64,000 bases of DNA from Salipaludibacillus aurantiacus (GCF_900111295.1 NZ_FOGT01000004.1:124001-188000); one strand, 5' to 3'; shown: positions 37,012-46,399, numbered from the stretch's first letter. Numbers and translations are program-made. Notes: generated by a model from the letters alone, not told the origin.

Positions 37012-39142
37012 TATGAGGGCTCCTTTCTTTTGCTTCAGGTAAATACAGTTTAAAAGTGGTCCCGAGTCCCGGTTCGCTTTCAACGTCAATTCTGCCGCCA
37101 TGCTCTTTAATAATGTCATGGGTGATGGACAGGCCAAGGCCTGTCCCTTCCTGTTTATTGGAGAAAAAAGGATGAAAGATTCTGTTTATTTTTGAAGGTT
37201 CTATTCCTTCACCGGTATCGCTGATCGTTAGTATCAGGTCGTTTTGCTGTTTTTTTACTGCCACTCGCAAATTTCCGCCCTGTTCCTGCATTGCCTCAAC
37301 CGCATTAAGATACACGTTCATAAATGCCTGAATTAATTGACTTTCGTCTCCCAGTACAAGGTCCTTCTCAGGGAACCTGCCTGAATAAAGGTCAATATCG
37401 TAGTATCGGAACTGATGAGCTAGTAAGTGGAGCACTTTATCATTCACTTCTTTTAGTTTCAAAAGTTTTTCTTCAGATTTTTTATTTTTACTCACTTGTA
37501 AAAATTTTTTTACGAGGTTATCCAGGCGCTTTGTTTCGTCCTGAATATCCCCGGCTGCTTCAAGAATCATGGAAAAACGGCCCGTGTCCCTTGGATTATT
37601 AAGAAAGATTTCTTTGACTTCTTCATGGATCACTTCTGCAGCCATCTGGACTGTCCCGAGAGGGTTCTTTACTTCGTGGGCAAGCCCGGCAGTCATTTGG
37701 CCAATGGCTGCTAAATGCTCGGACCGCTGAAGGTGTCCCTCTAATTCCTTTATCGTTGTATAATCCCACAGTGTGACGAGTTGGCCGATTAATTGATTGT
37801 TCTCATTCCACAGCGGAGAAATAGTCAGTTTCATATGTTTCGTTTTACCTGTCTGATCCACGTATTTTATCTCGTCCGTGACTGTTTCGTTCAGTCTGGA
37901 TTTCTTCAGGTGGCGGTCAAACAGTTTAACGAGCTTTTTAGAAGGGAGCCGGCGGTAGGACTTGCCGACAAACTGTTTTTTCGAATGTTCAATTAACTGT
38001 TCTCCGACTTTATTAAGAGAGGTTACGATACCTTCTTCATCGATTGTAAGCACTCCATAGGGGAACGATTCCAGAATTAGTTTAAGGTAGCGTTCTTTCG
38101 CTTTCAGATCTTCCGCCATATGATGCATCGATTTAGAAAGTGTTTTGAGCTCGTTTTTTTCGGTTAGGAGATTTATTTTCCAGGCTTCACCTGCAGCATA
38201 ATCATAGGACTGTTTAGTCAGTTTTTTTATAGGGACCACCATTTTTCTTCGCGTAATAATGATCATCGCAATTCCTGACGTGAAAAGAATCATCCAGCCT
38301 AATGTAAGCACTTCCGTTAATCTTTCTGTAGAAGCATAGGCATAATTTTTATCCGTAATAATAACCGTATATAAAGGATGGCGGTCTACTGCATGGTGGG
38401 CAATTAACACCTCATCCTCACGCCAAAATGTATCGATCACCTCGGTGCGTTCTCTTTTTATATCACGGTAGAAATGTTCACCGGCGATACTTTCACCTGT
38501 TTCCCTGTAAGAACTGTCCATATAAACATTCCCTTGACTGTCTGCCAATAAGGCACGTGTTCCCGCTTCATCTGCAAACGTCCGGAAAAAGTTATGTAAG
38601 TATGTGGAGCTGATTTTTGAAACAATAACACCTTCGATGGGCGAGTGATCTTCATTCTGTATCGGCACGGCCATATAAAGGCCAAAAGGCTCTTGAGAAG
38701 AATTAGTAAAAATGAAGGAGGAACGTCTCCATTCCATTTTTTCAACTACATTACTGAGAACAGCCTGAAGCCCCGGGGACACGTTCGTACCTTGAGAGGA
38801 AAATTCAATATTTCCCTGTGCATCGAGGATATTGGCTCCCCGATAAAAAGGGTCACTGAGATGCAGCTCATTTACTAAGGCTTGTAAGGCTTCCATATTC
38901 CCTGTATCACGGTAGTGATAGACGGCACTTTCCACACGGTTAATTTTATCCTCCACCATCTGATTAGTCTGAATAGCCATGTATAATGCTTCCTGGTTAG
39001 TCTGGTTATGGGTTCTTTCAGTCAGATAGTCCTGGGAGACAGTTACAGCAACAATAAAGACTAATGTGACGGGTAAAAGAATCAAAAATAAACCGAGGAA
39101 AAAAAACCTCCCCGTCAGGCCTTTAGGAAATAAGTTTTTCAT
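37004..39142 (-). CDS. NtrB/AtoS-type sensor histidine kinase
   Basis: A 712-residue kinase with two membrane helices (about 11-33 and 275-297) enclosing a Cache-like extracellular sensor of about 240 residues, then HAMP, a PAS domain (LILESFPYGVLTIDEEG...), HisKA with AAIGQMTAGLAHEVKNPLG, and an ATPase domain with NAVEAM, DTGEGIEPS and GTGLGLSI. The HEVKNPLG phospho-site is typical of kinases paired with sigma-54 activators, and the regulator overlaps its 3' end. Cache domains usually bind small organic acids or amino acids; the ligand is unknown. Confidence 0.93.
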   Translation of the reverse strand: MKNLFPKGLTGRFFFLGLFLILLPVTLVFIVAVTVSQDYLTERTHNQTNQEALYMAIQTNQMVEDKINRVESAVYHYRDTGNMEALQALVNELHLSDPFYRGANILDAQGNIEFSSQGTNVSPGLQAVLSNVVEKMEWRRSSFIFTNSSQEPFGLYMAVPIQNEDHSPIEGVIVSKISSTYLHNFFRTFADEAGTRALLADSQGNVYMDSSYRETGESIAGEHFYRDIKRERTEVIDTFWREDEVLIAHHAVDRHPLYTVIITDKNYAYASTERLTEVLTLGWMILFTSGIAMIIITRRKMVVPIKKLTKQSYDYAAGEAWKINLLTEKNELKTLSKSMHHMAEDLKAKERYLKLILESFPYGVLTIDEEGIVTSLNKVGEQLIEHSKKQFVGKSYRRLPSKKLVKLFDRHLKKSRLNETVTDEIKYVDQTGKTKHMKLTISPLWNENNQLIGQLVTLWDYTTIKELEGHLQRSEHLAAIGQMTAGLAHEVKNPLGTVQMAAEVIHEEVKEIFLNNPRDTGRFSMILEAAGDIQDETKRLDNLVKKFLQVSKNKKSEEKLLKLKEVNDKVLHLLAHQFRYYDIDLYSGRFPEKDLVLGDESQLIQAFMNVYLNAVEAMQEQGGNLRVAVKKQQNDLILTISDTGEGIEPSKINRIFHPFFSNKQEGTGLGLSITHDIIKEHGGRIDVESEPGLGTTFKLYLPEAKERSPHNE

Positions 39143-39211
39143 ACATTTCTCCTTAAATAGAAATATATTCTTACTCTCTCATCATATCATGATTCGACAA
39201 AATATAAATAA

Positions 39212-39241
39212 AAGGGCTGCCTTATTAAATTGGCAGCCCTT
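39212..39241 (-). terminator. Terminator after asnB
   Basis: AAGGGCTGCC and GGCAGCCCTT pair perfectly (10 bp) with a ten-base loop. On the minus strand it is followed by TTATTTATATTTT. Confidence 0.88.
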
Positions 39242-39249
39242 CAGTGTTT

Positions 39250-40743
39250 TTAAATTACAGCCCATTGTCCGACTGTATCCAGTGCAGACTTATGAGGGTA
39301 ATGTTCTTTAAAAATATGGTAATAGAGATGTTCCTGTTTGCTTCTTAATCCGCTTTCCTGAAGTTCCTGGTCTGACACTTGTTCATTGGCATAGGTTTCC
39401 AAAACATCCAAAGCCCCGCTCCCTTCAGAGAACTCTGCTTTTTTACGCCAAAGAAGAGAATCAGGGAGATACCCGTTAAATGCTTTTCTTAAGAGAGTTT
39501 TTTCCATTGACTCGTCGCTCGATAACTTCCATTCCGCAGGAAGAGAGAGGACGTAATCAATTAATTCCAAATCTAAAAACGGCACCCGGCCTTCCAGGGA
39601 GTGAGCCATACTCATGCGGTCAAGCCTCTGAAGGTTAATGTTATGCAAAGAATTCACAATTCGGTAAAGTTCTTTATTTAATTCCACCGGATTCTGAATC
39701 TCCTGAAGGTACGCATAGCCGGAGAACAGCTCATCAGCCCCTTCTCCTGACAGAATAACTTTGACATAGTCAGAAGCAAGCTTGGATACAAAATAAGTAG
39801 GAATAGCGCTTCTGACGAGAGAAGGGTCGTAAGATTCCAAATAATAGATTACTTTAGGCAGAGCTTCTACTAATTCATCTTTTGTATACACGTATTCATG
39901 ATGTATCGTACCAATGTAGTCAGCGACTTCCCGTGCGGCTTGTAAATCCGGGCTCCCTTCATTTCCTACACAGAAGGAGTGTAAGGGCTGGTCCTGCCGT
40001 TTAATCCGTTGCCCGATCGCTGAAATTAAGCTGCTGTCCAGTCCTCCGCTTAGAAGGACACCGACCTCCACATCTGCCATAAATCTTTTTCTTACAGCGT
40101 CCGTTAGTTTATTACGGATGCCTTCAAGGACTTCGTGCTCTTTGAAATTTTCAGCAGGGACGGGTTCCTGTCCGGCTTCGATAGTGCGGTAGGCCTTGAA
40201 GCCGGTTTCGGGAGTATAATAATGTCCTTGCGGAAATTCTTTCGCATCGTTTGTAAACTCATAAATTCCTTTTAATTCAGAGGAAAAAACCATTGACCCG
40301 TCCGTCATTTTCCCATAATAAAGTGGCTTAATGCCTAACGTATCACGCGCGGCCATAAAGGTATTGTTCGTTTCATCCGCAAGAAAAAAGGCAAACATGC
40401 CATCAAGCTTCTCTACACCCTGCGGCCCCTCTTTTTCATAAACTTTTAACACGGCTTCACTATCGGAATGCGTGTGAAACGTTTCGGTAGTCTGTAAGTC
40501 TTTTTTTAAAGTCAGGTAGTTATAAATTTCACCATTACATACGATATGCACGTTCTTTGCTTCATTTGAAATTGGCTGTATCCCATCGTTTAAGCCTACT
40601 ATTGAGAGGCGGCGGTGGCCGATATGAAAATTGCCCCTGACTAATTGTCCCCCTTCATCAGGTCCCCGGTGATAGAGCTTATCTAATACTCTCGTCATTT
40701 TTTCTTTTGGAACTTCTTTGGTGACAGCGATAATGCCGCACAT
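39250..40743 (-). CDS. asnB: Asparagine synthase (glutamine-hydrolysing)
   Basis: Makes asparagine from aspartate, ATP and glutamine. The N-terminal glutaminase has Cys2 as nucleophile after Met removal (MCGIIAV) with YHRGPDEGG and CNGEIYNY. The synthetase domain has the PP-loop LLSGGLDSSLISA and ILSGEGADELFSGY. At 497 residues it is a short AsnB-type enzyme. A GAGGTG site lies 12 bases before the ATG. It lies downstream of the osmoprotectant transporter on the same strand, separated by a hairpin, with its own terminator. Confidence 0.94.
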   Translation of the reverse strand: MCGIIAVTKEVPKEKMTRVLDKLYHRGPDEGGQLVRGNFHIGHRRLSIVGLNDGIQPISNEAKNVHIVCNGEIYNYLTLKKDLQTTETFHTHSDSEAVLKVYEKEGPQGVEKLDGMFAFFLADETNNTFMAARDTLGIKPLYYGKMTDGSMVFSSELKGIYEFTNDAKEFPQGHYYTPETGFKAYRTIEAGQEPVPAENFKEHEVLEGIRNKLTDAVRKRFMADVEVGVLLSGGLDSSLISAIGQRIKRQDQPLHSFCVGNEGSPDLQAAREVADYIGTIHHEYVYTKDELVEALPKVIYYLESYDPSLVRSAIPTYFVSKLASDYVKVILSGEGADELFSGYAYLQEIQNPVELNKELYRIVNSLHNINLQRLDRMSMAHSLEGRVPFLDLELIDYVLSLPAEWKLSSDESMEKTLLRKAFNGYLPDSLLWRKKAEFSEGSGALDVLETYANEQVSDQELQESGLRSKQEHLYYHIFKEHYPHKSALDTVGQWAVI

Positions 40744-40777
40744 AAAATAGATTCACCTCATATTATCCCATTGTATT

Positions 40778-40806
40778 TCTCTCTGCCTTATATAGAAGGA
40801 GAGAGA
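40778..40806 (-). terminator. Hairpin between the osmoprotectant operon and asnB
   Basis: TCTCTCTGCCTT at 40778-40789 pairs with AAGGAGAGAGA at 40796-40806, with one mismatch. No T-run follows on the minus strand, so it may attenuate or stabilise transcript ends rather than terminate strongly. Confidence 0.45.
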
Positions 40807-40834
40807 TAAATAAAACATCTTACATTGTAGACAG

Positions 40835-41749
40835 TTAATCAATTAACCCGTTCTCTTCAAGCCATTCTCTGGATACTTCTGTTTCGCTTCTTTGTTCCAT
40901 ATCCACCTGGTAATTCAATTCAGTCATTGTTTCAGTGTCCAGTTTTTCAGACAGAGCCTGTAATGTGTCTTCCAGTTCCGGATGATTTTCCAGGATGCTT
41001 TCGCGCACAGTCGGTGCGGCGTTGTAGGCAGGGAAGAAGCCTTCGTCATCCTCTAATGCAAGTAAATCAAATCCTTTAATTCTGCTGTCTGTCGCAAAGC
41101 CCATTGCTACGTCGACCTGCTCTTCATCCAAGGCCTGATAAGTAAGACCTGAATCCATACGAACAACCTGGTTACTTCCGAATTCAAAATCATACGTGTC
41201 CTGAACCCCTGCAAGTCCGTCTGCACGTGAAGCAAATTCCGCATTGGAAGCGAACTCTAATTCGCCGGGATTGTTATTCACATAATCGGCCAGATCACTT
41301 AAAGAAGAAATGCCAAGTTCATCCGCGTTCTCTTCGCGCATCATCAGGGTATACGTGTTGTTAACCTCAGCAGCATCCAGCCAGATAATGCCGTTTTCTT
41401 CATCTAATTCTTTTACTAAGTCATAGGCTTCGTCTGAAGAAGCAACAGGGTCCTCATTTAAATAGTTTACGAGTCCTGTGCCGGTATATTCCCAATAAAG
41501 ATCGACCTGTTCATTTTCTAACGCTTGGCGCAAAACTTCAGAGCCCATATTCGTATTCTCAGTTACATCATATCCTTGTTCTTCTAAATAAATTGATGTG
41601 ATTTTCGCCAGAATAAATTGTTCAGTAAAATTTTTTCCGCCGACTTCAATACTTCCTTTTGATTCCCCGTTGCCGCCGGCATCTTCATTATTTCCGCAGC
41701 CCGCCAGTACGGCAGCTGCCAGGGCAGATAACATTAAACTTTTCTTCAT
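40835..41749 (-). CDS. Osmoprotectant-binding lipoprotein (OpuCC/OpuBC family)
   Basis: The last gene of a four-gene ABC operon. Lipobox LAGC with Cys18 anchors it to the membrane. The QAT-type binding fold begins IEVGGKNFTEQFILAKI and has the LYWEYTGTGLVNYL, LEFASNAEFASRADGL and VAMGFATDSRI blocks of choline/carnitine/betaine-binding proteins. The surface is acidic. Exact ligand cannot be read from the sequence. Confidence 0.9.
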   Translation of the reverse strand: MKKSLMLSALAAAVLAGCGNNEDAGGNGESKGSIEVGGKNFTEQFILAKITSIYLEEQGYDVTENTNMGSEVLRQALENEQVDLYWEYTGTGLVNYLNEDPVASSDEAYDLVKELDEENGIIWLDAAEVNNTYTLMMREENADELGISSLSDLADYVNNNPGELEFASNAEFASRADGLAGVQDTYDFEFGSNQVVRMDSGLTYQALDEEQVDVAMGFATDSRIKGFDLLALEDDEGFFPAYNAAPTVRESILENHPELEDTLQALSEKLDTETMTELNYQVDMEQRSETEVSREWLEENGLID

Positions 41750-41783
41750 AAATAATTCCTCCTTGAAAGTAGAGATAGTGATA

Positions 41784-42533
41784 TTAAGACGCTTCGGCAG
41801 TTTCGGCAGAGCGCCTAAGCCCTTTGGAAACTGTTATTTTTTCAATAAAGCGCAAGAGAAAGTCAATACAAATGGCAAGCAGTGTGACTGGTACAGCGCC
41901 GGAAATAAGGTATTCCTGACTTTGCATCACAATGCCTGTAAAAATAAAATCGCCCAGACCTCCGCCGCCAACAAGATAAGCCAAAGCAGCGGAACCGACG
42001 TTCATAACCATTGCTGTCCGTATTCCTGCCATAATTGGATAGGCAGCATTGGGCATTTCTACTTTGAATAGAATTTGGGAAGATGTAAACCCCATTCCTT
42101 TTGCAGCATCTTTTAAAGCCGGGTCTACTGAATTCAGCCCTGCGACCGTGTTCCGCAGTACGGGGAGAATAGAAAAAACAAACAATGCAAAAACAGCTGA
42201 ATTAAATCCTATTCCTAAATAAGTCATTACGAGAGCCAGTATAGCGATACTCGGGATTGTCTGACCAAGGTTAGCCAGGTTTAACACCGGCCATTCAAGT
42301 TTACGAAAAGCAGGCCTCGTAACGAGGATACCTGCAGGGATGGCGATCCCTACCGCTAGAAGCGAAGAGACGAGAACAAGAAGCACATGCTGGCGTAATA
42401 GCCGGAGAAACTCGTCAGTCTGTTCAAATATGATGCTGAAATGCCCTTGGATAAAAGCCCACAAGAAGAAGACAAGAACGATGCCATAGAAAAAATAGCG
42501 TATGAACGTTGATATTTTCCGTTTATTAGTCAT
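41784..42533 (-). CDS. Osmoprotectant ABC transporter permease (OpuCD-like)
   Basis: A 249-residue permease with six hydrophobic segments and the ABC permease coupling motif (VDPALKDAAKGMGFTSSQIL, a variant of EAA-G). Family features include TRPAFRK and NLGQTIPSIAILAL, and a LVGGGGLGDFIFTG stretch. The gene lies 14 bp after the ATPase gene, with the binding protein next. Confidence 0.9.
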   Translation of the reverse strand: MTNKRKISTFIRYFFYGIVLVFFLWAFIQGHFSIIFEQTDEFLRLLRQHVLLVLVSSLLAVGIAIPAGILVTRPAFRKLEWPVLNLANLGQTIPSIAILALVMTYLGIGFNSAVFALFVFSILPVLRNTVAGLNSVDPALKDAAKGMGFTSSQILFKVEMPNAAYPIMAGIRTAMVMNVGSAALAYLVGGGGLGDFIFTGIVMQSQEYLISGAVPVTLLAICIDFLLRFIEKITVSKGLRRSAETAEAS

Positions 42534-42547
42534 TTCTTCCCTCCTTT

Positions 42548-43510
42548 CTAGGCTGATTGGTTAGTCTGATGAAGGTACTTTTGGACATCCTGAATGGTAA
42601 TGCTCCCCATAGGTTTCTTTTCCTCATCGACTACCACAAGCTCTTCATAGCCTTCATTAAAGAAGATAGATAAAATCTGTCGTAAATCTGTTTTGAGCGA
42701 AATCTGTCTCGAATCAGCAGCCACGGGTGTGACTTTGAGCTGATTAACTAAGTCAGCAACGGTATGGAGGCCAAGGCTCTTAATGGCACGGTCTGATCCT
42801 ACAAATGTAGAGACAAATTCATTGGCCGGGTTTGCTAAAATATCGTCCGGCGCATCATATTGCATAAGCCGGCCATCCTTAAAAATAGCGACCTGATCTC
42901 CCATTGTTATAGCTTCATCAATATCATGGCTGACAAAAAGGATTGTTTTCTGGACTTCTTTCTGAATCTGCAAAAATTCCTTTTGAAGGTGCGAACGTAT
43001 GATAGGATCCAAAGCCCCGAAAGGTTCGTCCATCAGCATGACGGGTGGATCGGCTGCCATAGCCCGTGCAATTCCTATTCTTTGCTGCTGTCCGCCTGAC
43101 AGTTCATGCGGATACCGTTTACGAAAGTCATCAGGCTTCAAGCCGATAAGTTCCATAAGCTCAAAGAAGCGATTGCGCATTTTCTCTTTATCCCATCCGA
43201 GAAGTTTAGGAACAACAGTAACGTTATCTTCAATGGTCATATTTGGAAATAACCCGTTACTCTGTATGACATATCCAATATTCCGCCTTAATTGAATTTC
43301 ATTTAAAGAATTTGTCTGTTCTCCATCGATAAATATTTCCCCTTTCGTAATAGGGACCAGGCGGTTAACCATTCTGAGGAGTGTCGTCTTGCCGCACCCT
43401 GAAGGTCCGAGAAAGACAGCAATATTGCCTTGCGGTACTGTAAACGATACATCATCCACAGCATTGACTTTTCCGTCATATGTTTTCGTTACATTTTTAA
43501 ACTCAATCAT
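42548..43510 (-). CDS. Osmoprotectant ABC transporter ATP-binding protein with one CBS domain
   Basis: Energises the transporter. Walker A GPSGCGKTT near 35-43, Q-loop in VIQSNGLFPNMTI, signature LSGGQQQRIGIARA, Walker B VMLMDEPFGALDP and switch His in FVSHDIDEA. The C-terminus has a single CBS-type segment (LRQILSIFFNEGYEELVVVDEE...MGSITIQDV); at 320 residues it is shorter than OpuCA-type proteins with two CBS domains. CBS domains in this family sense ionic strength, so gating may differ. Confidence 0.92.
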   Translation of the reverse strand: MIEFKNVTKTYDGKVNAVDDVSFTVPQGNIAVFLGPSGCGKTTLLRMVNRLVPITKGEIFIDGEQTNSLNEIQLRRNIGYVIQSNGLFPNMTIEDNVTVVPKLLGWDKEKMRNRFFELMELIGLKPDDFRKRYPHELSGGQQQRIGIARAMAADPPVMLMDEPFGALDPIIRSHLQKEFLQIQKEVQKTILFVSHDIDEAITMGDQVAIFKDGRLMQYDAPDDILANPANEFVSTFVGSDRAIKSLGLHTVADLVNQLKVTPVAADSRQISLKTDLRQILSIFFNEGYEELVVVDEEKKPMGSITIQDVQKYLHQTNQSA

Positions 43511-43531
43511 AAAACAGGCCTCCTTTACTAT

Positions 43532-44191
43532 TTAAGCGTTTATATTCATTCCTTTAGGTGTGAGCACCCGCTGTAAAATCCCTAACAATGTATCTGCAAT
43601 AATTGCAAGCAGTGATACGCCGACTGCGCCGACGACAATCATATCCCGGTTATACCTTGAAATGCCCTGGTCTATTAACACGCCCAGGCCTCCTGCGCCA
43701 ATAAATGCCGCAATGGCTCCGATACCGATACTAAGAACTACAGCATTCCTGACACCGGCCATAATAACAGGAAGAGCTATAGGAATTTCCACCATGCGTA
43801 TCCGTTCCCAGGAAGACATGCCAATGCCTTTGGCTGCATCACGCATGTTCGGATCTACATTCTGCACGGCCACATAAGTATTCCGGATAATCGGCAGCTG
43901 TGAATAAAGGATTAACGCTATGAGAGCCGGTAAAAATCCAATTCCCTGATTAATCACAGACAGGACCGGAATCATAAGACCAAATAAAGCGATACTTGGA
44001 ATTGTCATGATGATCGCCGCTATTTGCAGCACCACGTCAGCAACTGCATCATTTGTTGTGAGGTAGATGCCGATCGGCACTCCTATTAAAATAGCGATAA
44101 CTGTAGCCAGGCCGACCAGCTGGATGTGTTGTAACGTCAAAGCGATCACTTCGTCCTGGTTATTCATAAAATATTGAAACGCTCCGTTCAT
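43532..44191 (-). CDS. Osmoprotectant ABC transporter permease (OpuCB-like)
   Basis: First gene of the operon, 219 residues with five or six hydrophobic segments and the coupling motif NVDPNMRDAAKGIGMSSWERI. It resembles the other permease (41784), as expected for a heterodimeric channel. GGAGGT lies nine bases before its ATG; another ATG four bases upstream, out of frame, opens an 11-codon ORF overlapping the start, which might reduce initiation. The operator-like palindromes at 44354-44401 lie upstream. Confidence 0.9.
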   Translation of the reverse strand: MNGAFQYFMNNQDEVIALTLQHIQLVGLATVIAILIGVPIGIYLTTNDAVADVVLQIAAIIMTIPSIALFGLMIPVLSVINQGIGFLPALIALILYSQLPIIRNTYVAVQNVDPNMRDAAKGIGMSSWERIRMVEIPIALPVIMAGVRNAVVLSIGIGAIAAFIGAGGLGVLIDQGISRYNRDMIVVGAVGVSLLAIIADTLLGILQRVLTPKGMNINA

Positions 44192-44613
44192 TCATATTTC
44201 ACCTCCATAAGTTCGTACCAAATCTTCCTCTTTTATATAATGCAAGTTTAATGCCAATTTTTTCATAAATTAGGAGAAGTTAAGTGTGACGGGGAAAAAT
44301 TCTATTTTTTCGTCAATTTAAAGTTCCGTATATCAGAAAAATCCTCCTGATTTTGTAAAGAAATTTTACCAGGGCAGAGCGAATGTAAAATAATTTTTAC
44401 AAATGTGTGATTGGATTCCGAATAATACAGTTCTGTTAAAGGCTTAAAGGATAAAAAAACTTAAGCCTTCCGCCACGACTTGGCGTTAACCGTATTTTTA
44501 ATGGGATGATGAGTAAATAGACTATTGCCAAAGTATATAAGAGTATGGTAAATATATCTTTGGTTAATGGAAAATTAAGACCGATTATCGTCGTAAAAGG
44601 AGGTATACGGGCT
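44192..44613. other. Divergent intergenic region between the osmoprotectant operon and the nitrilase-like gene
   Basis: 422 bp, AT-rich. Holds two TGTAAA-type palindromes (44354-44401) and an inverted repeat GGCTTAA...TTAAGCC (44441-44467). A ribosome binding site AAAGGAGGT (44597-44605) marks the start of the next gene. Confidence 0.6.
44354..44401. promoter_or_regulatory. Two TGTAAA-type palindromes, candidate operators
   Basis: TGTAAAGAAATTTTACC at 44354-44370 and TGTAAAATAATTTTTACA at 44384-44401 share arms TGTAAA and TTTAC and start 30 bp apart, about three helix turns. They lie about 160-210 bp upstream of the transporter start. GbsR/OpcR-type regulators of Opu genes bind AT-rich palindromes, but the identity of the factor is not shown. 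Confidence 0.4.
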
Positions 44614-46374
44614 ATGAACTTTTTAGCTTCAGCCATTCAATTTCATCCACAATTAGGGAAAATGGAAGATAATATACAGCGGCTGGAGGCAGCTGTTGAG
44701 CAGGCAGCTTCTTCAGGCGCAAGGCTTATCGTCACACCAGAGTTAGCAACTTCAGGTTATATGTACAAAGAACGTAAAAATATTTTACCTTTCTCAGACA
44801 CCATTCCCGGTGAAACGACAGACCGGTTTCACCGCTTATGCGTGAAATGGAACAGTTATCTTGTTCTCGGAATGCCTGAGTATGATAAAGAAACAGGCCT
44901 TCTTTATAATTCGGCGGTGTTAATCGGTCCGGAAGGATATATAGGTAAATACCGTAAAACTCATTTATGGGAAGCCGAAGCTCACTGGGCCACTCCTGGA
45001 AATTTGGGTTTTCCCGTATTTTATACAGAGATAGGCAAGATCGCTATTAATATTTGCATGGATGCTGTTTATATGGAAAGCTCCCGAATACCAGCACTAA
45101 ATGGCGCCGATATTCTTGCTTTTCCGACAAACTCCAGCGCCCAGACCATTTCCATGCTCCAAGGCTGGGCGACGCTTAATGGCATGTATGTTGTCAGTTC
45201 CAACCGGGCTGATGAAGAAGAAGGATTTCAAATGGCAGGGGCCAGTGCAATTTGGTCTCCTTATGGGGAGAAGCTTGTTGAAGCCAACACGTCGCTTGAT
45301 GGAGGAAACGAAGAGATTATTTACGCTGTGATAGACCCTGCGCATTATCTTAATCCAAATAAGGAACGGTTATTACGGCGCCGGCCTGATATTTATAAAA
45401 GTCTTATGCTCCACATCGGCCCGTGGAATTACCGGAAATCCCTTCATCCGGCAGAAGTCGGCATTCATTGTCTTTCAGGGCCGGTGCAAGGAGAACTTAA
45501 GTCACTCAGTGATTTTTTTGCTTACTGGGCGGCTCAGGTCGCACCGCTCAGGGAGAAAGATAAATATAAAGGTGTAGAATCATTATTTGTTCTTCCAGCT
45601 TTAAGCGCCACGGGCTTTGTATCTCATTTGCCTTACGAAGAGTTAGTGCTGCTCTCCCAGAGGTTTGCGGTAGAGTGGCTGCCTGAGTATCAAATATATG
45701 CGAAAACACTGGAGGCGAATTTAGTGGTAAGCGCCCCGGAATGCGCTGACGGTAACGTGTACCTGTCAGCCTGGATCATTAATTCCAGTGGAGAGATTGA
45801 ACATGTGCACAGAAGTACGCATCTAAGAGAAGAGGAAAGGCAGTGGGCTACCCAGGGGGATGACCTAATAACAGTGCCAATTAAAGGACTGGGCAGGGTC
45901 GGTGTTATTTTTGAAGAAGAAGGCTACTATCCTGAGGTCACAACGAGTTACGGTATTCAGCGGGCGGATGTGGTCGCCCTTTTAGCCGGCGAGCAATCTG
46001 ATGAAGAATATGCACCGTTGATAAAGGACGCTTTTCATGCAAATGGAAAAGACAGAAAAACATTAAAAGCGGTGTGGGAAAACTTAGCAATGAGTATTCA
46101 GGCATACATTGCATTCGCTGCCTGGGAAAAATCTGATGGGACTTCTACAACTGCGGTTTATGCCATCGACCCTTATTACGAAAAAGAAAAGACAGCCGCG
46201 GCCAGGAATGGCACAGCCTCTAAAAAAGTCACAACTCTAAGGAATGAAGCCTGGTATAATCAGCAGCAGTGGATTGTCTCAAGGAGAGTGGAGCATTATT
46301 ATCCGTTAATCTCAGAGGGGCATGCCCTCGCTCCAGCACTCTCTCCCCAGGAAGAGGATGATATGATGGCTTAA
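44614..46374 (+). CDS. Two-domain carbon-nitrogen hydrolase (nitrilase superfamily), second domain degenerate
   Basis: A 586-residue protein made of two nitrilase-fold halves. The first (about 1-270) has the full Glu-Lys-Cys triad: TPELATSGY, GKYRKTHLW and NICMDAVYME. The second (about 300-560) follows the same order of blocks but has LPALSATGF (Ala for Glu), HRSTHLREEERQWATQGDD (no Lys at the equivalent place) and VGVIFEEEGYYPE (Phe for Cys), so it should be inactive. Start 44614 follows AAAGGAGGT by eight bases. The substrate is probably an amide or N-carbamoyl compound. Monocistronic, before a riboswitch-controlled operon. Confidence 0.8.
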   Translation: MNFLASAIQFHPQLGKMEDNIQRLEAAVEQAASSGARLIVTPELATSGYMYKERKNILPFSDTIPGETTDRFHRLCVKWNSYLVLGMPEYDKETGLLYNSAVLIGPEGYIGKYRKTHLWEAEAHWATPGNLGFPVFYTEIGKIAINICMDAVYMESSRIPALNGADILAFPTNSSAQTISMLQGWATLNGMYVVSSNRADEEEGFQMAGASAIWSPYGEKLVEANTSLDGGNEEIIYAVIDPAHYLNPNKERLLRRRPDIYKSLMLHIGPWNYRKSLHPAEVGIHCLSGPVQGELKSLSDFFAYWAAQVAPLREKDKYKGVESLFVLPALSATGFVSHLPYEELVLLSQRFAVEWLPEYQIYAKTLEANLVVSAPECADGNVYLSAWIINSSGEIEHVHRSTHLREEERQWATQGDDLITVPIKGLGRVGVIFEEEGYYPEVTTSYGIQRADVVALLAGEQSDEEYAPLIKDAFHANGKDRKTLKAVWENLAMSIQAYIAFAAWEKSDGTSTTAVYAIDPYYEKEKTAAARNGTASKKVTTLRNEAWYNQQQWIVSRRVEHYYPLISEGHALAPALSPQEEDDMMA

Positions 46375-46399
46375 TAAACAGTTGTGTTTCTGTTTATTC
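46373..46399 (+). terminator. Weak AT-rich terminator after the nitrilase-like gene
   Basis: AATAAACAG and CTGTTTATT form a 9-bp perfect stem with an eight-base loop, followed by CTTCATT. The left arm overlaps the stop codon. Confidence 0.5.
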
